DNA of 9,432 nt, taken from NCBI GenBank assembly GCA_017394605.1, contig JAFPXU010000143.1, positions 1-9,432 of the forward strand, given 5' to 3'. Source of the DNA: Clostridia bacterium (GTDB lineage: Bacteria; Bacillota_A; Clostridia; Christensenellales; CAG-138). Below the pieces are notes generated by a model. The model was not told the origin of the DNA and ran no database searches. It saw nothing but the letters and a program-made list of their open reading frames with translations. Every line of letters begins with the position of its first letter. Within the stretch, counting starts at the first letter, position 1. The position numbers were made by a program, and so were the translations under genes. Shown one piece after another: positions 5,383 to 9,432 of this stretch.

Positions 5383-6360
5383 TCACAGCCGATGATCCAG
5401 AAGCAACGCCTCAACAGATTTCCTGTCCGGCATAGACCGGATCGCGCCTTTTTTTGTGGTCACGAGATAGGCAGCGGCATTGGCAAAGGAAAGCATTTCC
5501 TTCATTTCCGCCTCGCTGTAATCACGGAGGCCGTGTTCGAGTACATAGTTCAGAATACAGGCGCAGAACGTGTCGCCCGCGCCGGTCGTATCGATCACGC
5601 CGCCGAGCTTGCAGGCAGGCATAAACACGCGGTTATTTCCGCAGTAGGAATAACTTCCTTCGGAACCGGCCGTTACGTTGAGAAGGCGGATGTTCGGATA
5701 CTTCTTTTGAAGGATTTCCGCACCGCTGTCGAAATCCTTCACACCAGTCACAAACTCCAGTTCGTTGTCAGCGATTTTCAGGATGTCGCACTTTCCAAGT
5801 CCCCATAGGATAGCATCTTTTGCGTCGTCAAGTTTTCTCCAGAGCGGGGGGCGAAGATTCGGATCAAAGGAAATCAGCGCGCCTGCTTCTTTTACAACAT
5901 CCATGGCGCGTATAGTCGCGGAGCGGCAGGGTTCGTCGGTCATGGAGAGCGTACCGAAATGAAAGATGCGGCAGTCCCGGAGCATATCCTCGTCCAGCTC
6001 TTCAGGACGCAGAAGCATATCCGCGCCGGGTTTCCGGTAGAAACTGAAATCTCTGTCCCCGTTCGGAAACGTATGCACGACCGCGAGCGTCGTATTGATC
6101 CGTTCATCACGGCGGAGGCAGGAGACATCGATTCCCGTATCCAGTAGCACGTTCTCCAAAAGATCGCCGAAACTGTCTTTTCCGACCTTGCCGATGAAGG
6201 CGCAGTGTCTGTTCAGTTTGCGGAGCATCGCCAGCACGTTGGCCGGCGCTCCGCCCGGATTTGCCTCAAAGAGCAGGTTGCCTTGTTCGCTTAATCCGTT
6301 CTGTGTAAAATCGATAAGCAGTTCGCCCAGTGCGACTACGTCAAATCGTTTTTCTTTCAT
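5383..6360 (-). CDS. scrK: Fructokinase, PfkB/ribokinase family
   Basis: This 325-residue kinase of the PfkB family (PF00294) would transfer phosphate from ATP to fructose, giving fructose 6-phosphate in the cytoplasm. The N-terminal GELLIDFT (12-19) holds the sugar-binding Asp17, NPGGAPANVL (34-43) is the first signature, and DTTGAGDTF (257-265) is the second, with catalytic base Asp263 and its anion hole. GELLIDF and PGGAPANV are typical of bacterial fructokinases rather than ribokinases. It follows ptsI by 68 bases with a hairpin between them, and sits in an operon with a sucrose-type PTS permease. The chosen ATG at 6360 starts MKEKRFDVVALGE; the longer frame to 6420 runs through the hairpin and is rejected. 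The symbol is a functional guess; other hexose or 2-keto sugars are possible substrates. Confidence 0.87.
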   Translation of the reverse strand: MKEKRFDVVALGELLIDFTQNGLSEQGNLLFEANPGGAPANVLAMLRKLNRHCAFIGKVGKDSFGDLLENVLLDTGIDVSCLRRDERINTTLAVVHTFPNGDRDFSFYRKPGADMLLRPEELDEDMLRDCRIFHFGTLSMTDEPCRSATIRAMDVVKEAGALISFDPNLRPPLWRKLDDAKDAILWGLGKCDILKIADNELEFVTGVKDFDSGAEILQKKYPNIRLLNVTAGSEGSYSYCGNNRVFMPACKLGGVIDTTGAGDTFCACILNYVLEHGLRDYSEAEMKEMLSFANAAAYLVTTKKGAIRSMPDRKSVEALLLDHRL

Positions 6361-6381
6361 CTCATGCCTGCCGATCTTTCG

Positions 6382-6410
6382 AAATAAGGGGCTGCCGAAG
6401 CAGCAGCCCC
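6382..6410 (-). terminator. Hairpin after ptsI, partial terminator
   Basis: On the - strand GGGGCTGC and GCAGCCCC pair in 8 base pairs around a 7-base loop containing TTCG, followed by TTATTT. It lies just after the ptsI stop and before the fructokinase start. The short, interrupted T-tract suggests partial termination, so the two downstream genes are probably made at lower levels than ptsI. Confidence 0.7.
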
Positions 6411-6428
6411 GTTGTGTCACTTTATGGA

Positions 6429-8108
6429 TCAGATCAAGTTCTGATCGCTGTTCAGATTGCCAACCAATTTCTCGCGGATCACGTTCACCTGCGTCTCGCG
6501 GACTTTCTGCCTAAGGGGGAGAACAGCCCGCGGAGACACGGACAACTCGTCCAGACCGATCGAAAGGAACAGTTCCGTAAGCTCCAGATCGGCTCCGAGT
6601 TCGCCGCAGATGCCGCACCAGATCCCTTCCTTGTGCGCGTTATCGCATGCCATCTTGATAAGACGGAGGACGGCAGGATGATGCGCGTCGAAGAAACGGC
6701 CGAGATCGTTGTTCTGCCTGTCACAGGCAAGCGTATACTGCGTCAGATCGTTCGTACCGATGGAGAAGAAGTCGACTTCCTTAGCCAGTCTGTCACTGAT
6801 GACAGCCGCGGCAGGGGTCTCGATCATGATGCCGACATCCACGTCATCCGAGTACGGTATCCCTTCGGCAGTCAGTTCCTTTTTCACCTGCTCGCACATT
6901 TTCTTCGCTTCACGTACCTCCCAGACGGATGTGACCATCGGGAACATGATGGACAGACGGCCGTAGGCGGAAGCCCGGTACAGGGCGCGGATCTGGGTAT
7001 GGAAGATCTCCGGCCGGTTCAGGCAGATGCGCAGCGCGCGGTTGCCCAGGGCGGGGTTCTCCTCGTGCGGGAGTTTGAAGTACTCGATCATCTTGTCCGC
7101 GCCGATGTCCAGCGTGCGGATCACGACTTCCTTGCCGCCCATGTCGGAAAGAACTCTCTTATAAGCCTCGAACTGGTAATCCTCAGTGGGATAATCATCG
7201 CAGTTCAGATACAGGAATTCGCTGCGGAACAGACCGATTCCGCCGCCGTCGTTCTCCAGAACAGCGTGCACATCCTCCGGATTGCCGATGTTGCAGTAGA
7301 CGCGGATTGTCTGACCGTCCTTGGTAACGTTCGCCTGACCTTTCAGCTGGGTGAGCAGTTCCTGGCGTTTCAGAATGTCAGCGCGTTTCTTCATCATCCG
7401 GAGGCGGGTATCCTCGTCGGCGTCCACGATCATGGCGCCGATTCCGCCATCCACAATGACTTCGCGTCCAGCGTATTCAGCCTTCAGCTGGTCGCCTACA
7501 CCGATAACGGCAGGGATTCCCATCGTACGGGCGAGAATCGCGGTATGGCTGGAGCCGGAACCTCCCGATGTCACAAAGCCCAGGATCTTGGATTTGTCGA
7601 GCTGTACGGTCTCGCTAGGCGCGAGATCGTCGGAGGCAAGGATCACGGGAACATCGGAATCGATACCGCCTTGCACGACGCCAGACAGGATCCCGACGAT
7701 ACGGGCGGAGATGTCCTTCACGTCAGCCGCGCGGGCTTTGAAATAATCGTCTTCCATGACGGCGAACGCTTCCGCCTGCATCGCGCCGGCATCCGTTACG
7801 GCCGCTTCGGCGTTCAGTCCGGATTCCTTGATGAATCCTTCGATGGCTTCCTCGTAATCCAGATCCTCGCACATCATCTGGTGAGTCTCAAACAGCATGG
7901 CAGCCTCGTCGCCTGCTTCCACGCGGGCTTTTTCCGCCAGCACGCCGAGCTGTTCGATCGCTTTCGCCTGCGCGTCCTTAAACCTGGCAAATTCCGCCTC
8001 GCGGTCTTCGACCTGATAGCGGCTGAGAGCGGCAGAGGCTCTCTGATAGAAATACAGGGGACCGACAGCGATACCCGAGGAAACGCCCTTTCCCTGAATG
8101 GTGATCAT
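6429..8108 (-). CDS. ptsI: PTS enzyme I (phosphoenolpyruvate-protein phosphotransferase)
   Basis: Enzyme I takes phosphate from phosphoenolpyruvate onto its own histidine and passes it to HPr; it is the general entry point of the PTS. The 559 residues are close to the usual 570-575. The N-terminal region (to about 140) is the HPr-binding helical part. SGGSGSSHTAILARTMGIPA (181-200) holds the phosphorylated His188. The C-terminal PEP barrel includes EENPALGNRALR, IGTNDLTQYTLACDRQ and the active-site Cys501 in ICGELGAD. The ATG at 8108 has AAGGAG 8 bases upstream; a TTG two codons earlier is less likely. It lies 66 bases after ptsH with a hairpin between them. All catalytic landmarks are intact. 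The long open frame on the opposite strand is a shadow. Confidence 0.97.
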   Translation of the reverse strand: MITIQGKGVSSGIAVGPLYFYQRASAALSRYQVEDREAEFARFKDAQAKAIEQLGVLAEKARVEAGDEAAMLFETHQMMCEDLDYEEAIEGFIKESGLNAEAAVTDAGAMQAEAFAVMEDDYFKARAADVKDISARIVGILSGVVQGGIDSDVPVILASDDLAPSETVQLDKSKILGFVTSGGSGSSHTAILARTMGIPAVIGVGDQLKAEYAGREVIVDGGIGAMIVDADEDTRLRMMKKRADILKRQELLTQLKGQANVTKDGQTIRVYCNIGNPEDVHAVLENDGGGIGLFRSEFLYLNCDDYPTEDYQFEAYKRVLSDMGGKEVVIRTLDIGADKMIEYFKLPHEENPALGNRALRICLNRPEIFHTQIRALYRASAYGRLSIMFPMVTSVWEVREAKKMCEQVKKELTAEGIPYSDDVDVGIMIETPAAAVISDRLAKEVDFFSIGTNDLTQYTLACDRQNNDLGRFFDAHHPAVLRLIKMACDNAHKEGIWCGICGELGADLELTELFLSIGLDELSVSPRAVLPLRQKVRETQVNVIREKLVGNLNSDQNLI

Positions 8109-8116
8109 AAGCAAAA

Positions 8117-8122
8117 CTCCTT
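8117..8122 (-). promoter_or_regulatory. Ribosome binding site of ptsI
   Basis: AAGGAG on the - strand lies 8 bases before the ATG at 8108. It supports that ATG over the TTG whose first base is 8114, which would sit only 2 bases from this site. Confidence 0.88.
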
Positions 8123-8131
8123 CCCATGATG

Positions 8132-8164
8132 AAAATACGGCTGTCGGACGGCAGCCGTATTTTT
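8132..8164 (-). terminator. Hairpin between ptsH and ptsI, possible partial terminator
   Basis: The arms at 8132-8143 (AAAATACGGCTG) and 8152-8163 are exact complements, giving a 12-pair stem with an 8-base loop; the stem ends in A/T runs, so it can act in either direction. Read on the - strand it follows the ptsH stop by about 10 bases and ends in TTTT, as expected for a leaky terminator that leaves more HPr message than enzyme I message. It may also protect the ptsH message from 3' decay. Confidence 0.75.
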
Positions 8165-8174
8165 CCGTTATTTC

Positions 8175-8435
8175 TTACAAATTGGCTTTGAAGAACGCTT
8201 CGATCGCTGCCGCGACCGCTTCTTCATCTCCGCCCTCGACGGCGACCTTGACGGTGTCGCCCTGTTTGATGCCCATCTGCATCAGAGCCATCAGCTTGAG
8301 CGCGTTGACAGATTTCTCACCCTTGGTGATCGTAACGGTAGAGCCTGCGAAGTTCTTGATCTCTTTGACCAGCAGACCGGCAGGACGGGCGTGGATACCG
8401 ACAGGATCGGTGATGGTGTACTCGAAATTCTTCAT
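8175..8435 (-). CDS. ptsH: HPr phosphocarrier protein lacking the regulatory serine
   Basis: HPr carries phosphate from enzyme I to the EIIA domains of PTS permeases. This 86-residue protein is the normal length. GIHARPAG holds His15, the phosphorylated residue, with Arg17 conserved. In Bacillus HPr the helix reads VNLKSIMGVMSLGI with Ser46; here VNALKLMALMQMGI (43-56) aligns without gaps and places Lys47 at that position, and no serine lies close by. This HPr should therefore not be a target for HPr kinase/phosphorylase at that site, although it could still act in sugar transport. The ATG at 8435 has GGAGG 8 bases upstream. The gene starts 28 bases after the EIIBCA stop, so it is in the same operon. 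Confidence 0.96.
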   Translation of the reverse strand: MKNFEYTITDPVGIHARPAGLLVKEIKNFAGSTVTITKGEKSVNALKLMALMQMGIKQGDTVKVAVEGGDEEAVAAAIEAFFKANL

Positions 8436-8463
8436 ACTGTTTTCCTCCGTAATTATAATTTCA

Positions 8464-9432
8464 TTACTTTAAGCCGCACTCGACGCCGCCGAGGTCGTCA
8501 GAGTTGGTAAGAAGCATAACGACCGTGTCGTTATAGCCTGCTTTCTTAATTGCCTCGCGGTCGAATCCCAGCAGTTTCTGACCGGCTTTGACTTCCGCGC
8601 CTTCTTCCACATAAGCGGTGAAGCCCTCGCCCTGCATATTGACGGTGTTGACGCCGATATGGATCAGCACTTCCATGCCGTTCTTTTCAAGGGTGATCGC
8701 ATGTTTCGTATCGAATACCGAGGTAACCGTACCGTCAAACGGCGCGACTACGATTCCTTCCTCCGGGACAACGCCGATGCCGTCGCCAAGGATTCCAGCG
8801 GCAAACGTCTCGTCCGGGATCTGATCACGGGCGATGACAGCGCCTTTGCAGGGCTGAAGCAGTTCTCCCGCTTCGCAGCGCACGACGGAAGGCATAGGCT
8901 CCGCGGGGGTTTCCTCAACGGAAGCTTCCTTCTTCGCGTGGGCGTCTTCCTTCCAGATCAGCCAGGTCAGGACAAAAGCGGTACCGGCAGCGATCAGCAG
9001 CTCAACGAGATAAAGCGGAACGTTGTTTACGGCAGGGATCGCCGGAATGCCGGTCACGCCGTAAACGGGAGCGCCGAGTTTGAAAAGCGCACCGAACAGG
9101 GCACCGACCGCGCCACCTGCCATGCCGCAGAGGAACGGCTTCATGAAACGGAAGTTAATACCGAAGATAGCCGGCTCGGTGATACCGAGGGATGCGGAGA
9201 GAGAGGAGGGGAACGCAACGGACTTGGTCTTCTGGTTATGGACCTTCAGCGCTACCGCCAAGCAGGCGCCGAACTGTGCAAAGTTCGCCGCGGACGCGAT
9301 CGGCATCCAGGTGTTGAGCCCCGTCTGCGCGATCATGCCGGCTTCGATCACGTTGTACATGTGGTGCAGGCCCATGACGACCGTCCACGGATAGATCGCG
9401 CCCATGACCAGGGATCCGAGCAGAGAGCTTGC
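8464..9432 (-). CDS. PTS EIIBCA permease, sucrose/beta-glucoside type, C-terminal part
   Basis: The frame is open to the window edge, so the N-terminal IIB domain and the first part of IIC are missing; 322 residues are visible. The IIC part (to about residue 160) has several membrane helices and the motifs GLHHMYNVIEAGM, GLNTWMPIASAANFAQFGA and ITEPAIFGINFRFMKPF (84-100), which closely resemble ScrA-type sucrose permeases. A charged linker (KEDAHAKKEASVEETPAEP) leads into a IIA domain of the glucose type, with KHAITL (His244) and IHIGVNTV (His258, the likely phosphorylated residue). The fused order IIC-IIA fits EIIBCA. Sucrose is favoured by the IIC pattern and by the fructokinase downstream, but trehalose or beta-glucosides are not excluded. 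The ptsH gene follows by 28 bases. Confidence 0.9.
   Translation of the reverse strand, partial: ASSLLGSLVMGAIYPWTVVMGLHHMYNVIEAGMIAQTGLNTWMPIASAANFAQFGACLAVALKVHNQKTKSVAFPSSLSASLGITEPAIFGINFRFMKPFLCGMAGGAVGALFGALFKLGAPVYGVTGIPAIPAVNNVPLYLVELLIAAGTAFVLTWLIWKEDAHAKKEASVEETPAEPMPSVVRCEAGELLQPCKGAVIARDQIPDETFAAGILGDGIGVVPEEGIVVAPFDGTVTSVFDTKHAITLEKNGMEVLIHIGVNTVNMQGEGFTAYVEEGAEVKAGQKLLGFDREAIKKAGYNDTVVMLLTNSDDLGGVECGLK

Noticed and set aside
5374..5808. 144-residue + strand frame over the fructokinase gene
   Set aside because: It is antisense to the PfkB catalytic signature, with no ribosome site or domain.
6330..8129. 599-residue open frame on the + strand opposite ptsI
   Set aside because: It lies wholly over the well-supported ptsI gene and the start of the fructokinase gene, has no recognisable domain, and its composition mirrors codon bias of the opposite strand.

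Overview
The window looks like chromosomal DNA from a low-oxygen Bacillota, most likely a gut-type member of the Clostridia. The reasons are the GGGtGRT-type pair at the left end, a C_GCAxxG_C_C cysteine-rich protein, a Clostridia-style HPr, strong AGGAGG-type ribosome sites and TGA used as a stop. GC is moderate: lines I counted by hand gave about 55% in the flanking genes and 45-50% in parts of the middle. The genus cannot be assigned.

Left block, + strand (2-2360): the 3' part of a NifU-like scaffold gene is followed by a complete GGGtGRT gene and a strong terminator. Next comes a tightly coupled pair, a cysteine-rich C_GCAxxG_C_C protein and a Dabb (A/B barrel) protein, which ends at a GC-rich hairpin. 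The first pair is conserved but functionally uncharacterised; an iron-sulfur or redox role is a guess from family membership.

Middle block, + strand (2554-4865): a loose series of small accessory genes. It holds three different GNAT acetyltransferases, a 65-residue two-helix membrane protein and a ParB-like 'DGHTR' protein that may be damaged. Spacers of 58-190 bases separate most of them, and two of these spacers hold inverted repeats. No mobile-element genes are visible.

Right block, - strand (9432 back to 4899): a phosphotransferase (PTS) operon in the order EIIBCA (partial, sucrose/beta-glucoside type), ptsH (HPr), ptsI (enzyme I), a PfkB fructokinase, and a YfcE/MJ0936-type metallophosphoesterase. 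Phosphate would pass from PEP to EI (His188), HPr (His15), EIIA, EIIB and the imported sugar. The fructokinase would then phosphorylate fructose released from the imported disaccharide phosphate. Terminator-like hairpins follow ptsH and ptsI, suggesting stepped-down expression. The HPr has His15 but a lysine where Bacillus HPr has the regulatory Ser46. The two blocks converge at 4865/4899 with no clear terminator between them.

No RNA genes, CRISPR arrays, insertion sequences or phage genes were seen, and no gene-free stretch reaches 300 bases. The best candidates for something undescribed are the GGGtGRT/scaffold pair and the GNAT-rich island. Neither can be shown to be a new system from sequence alone.
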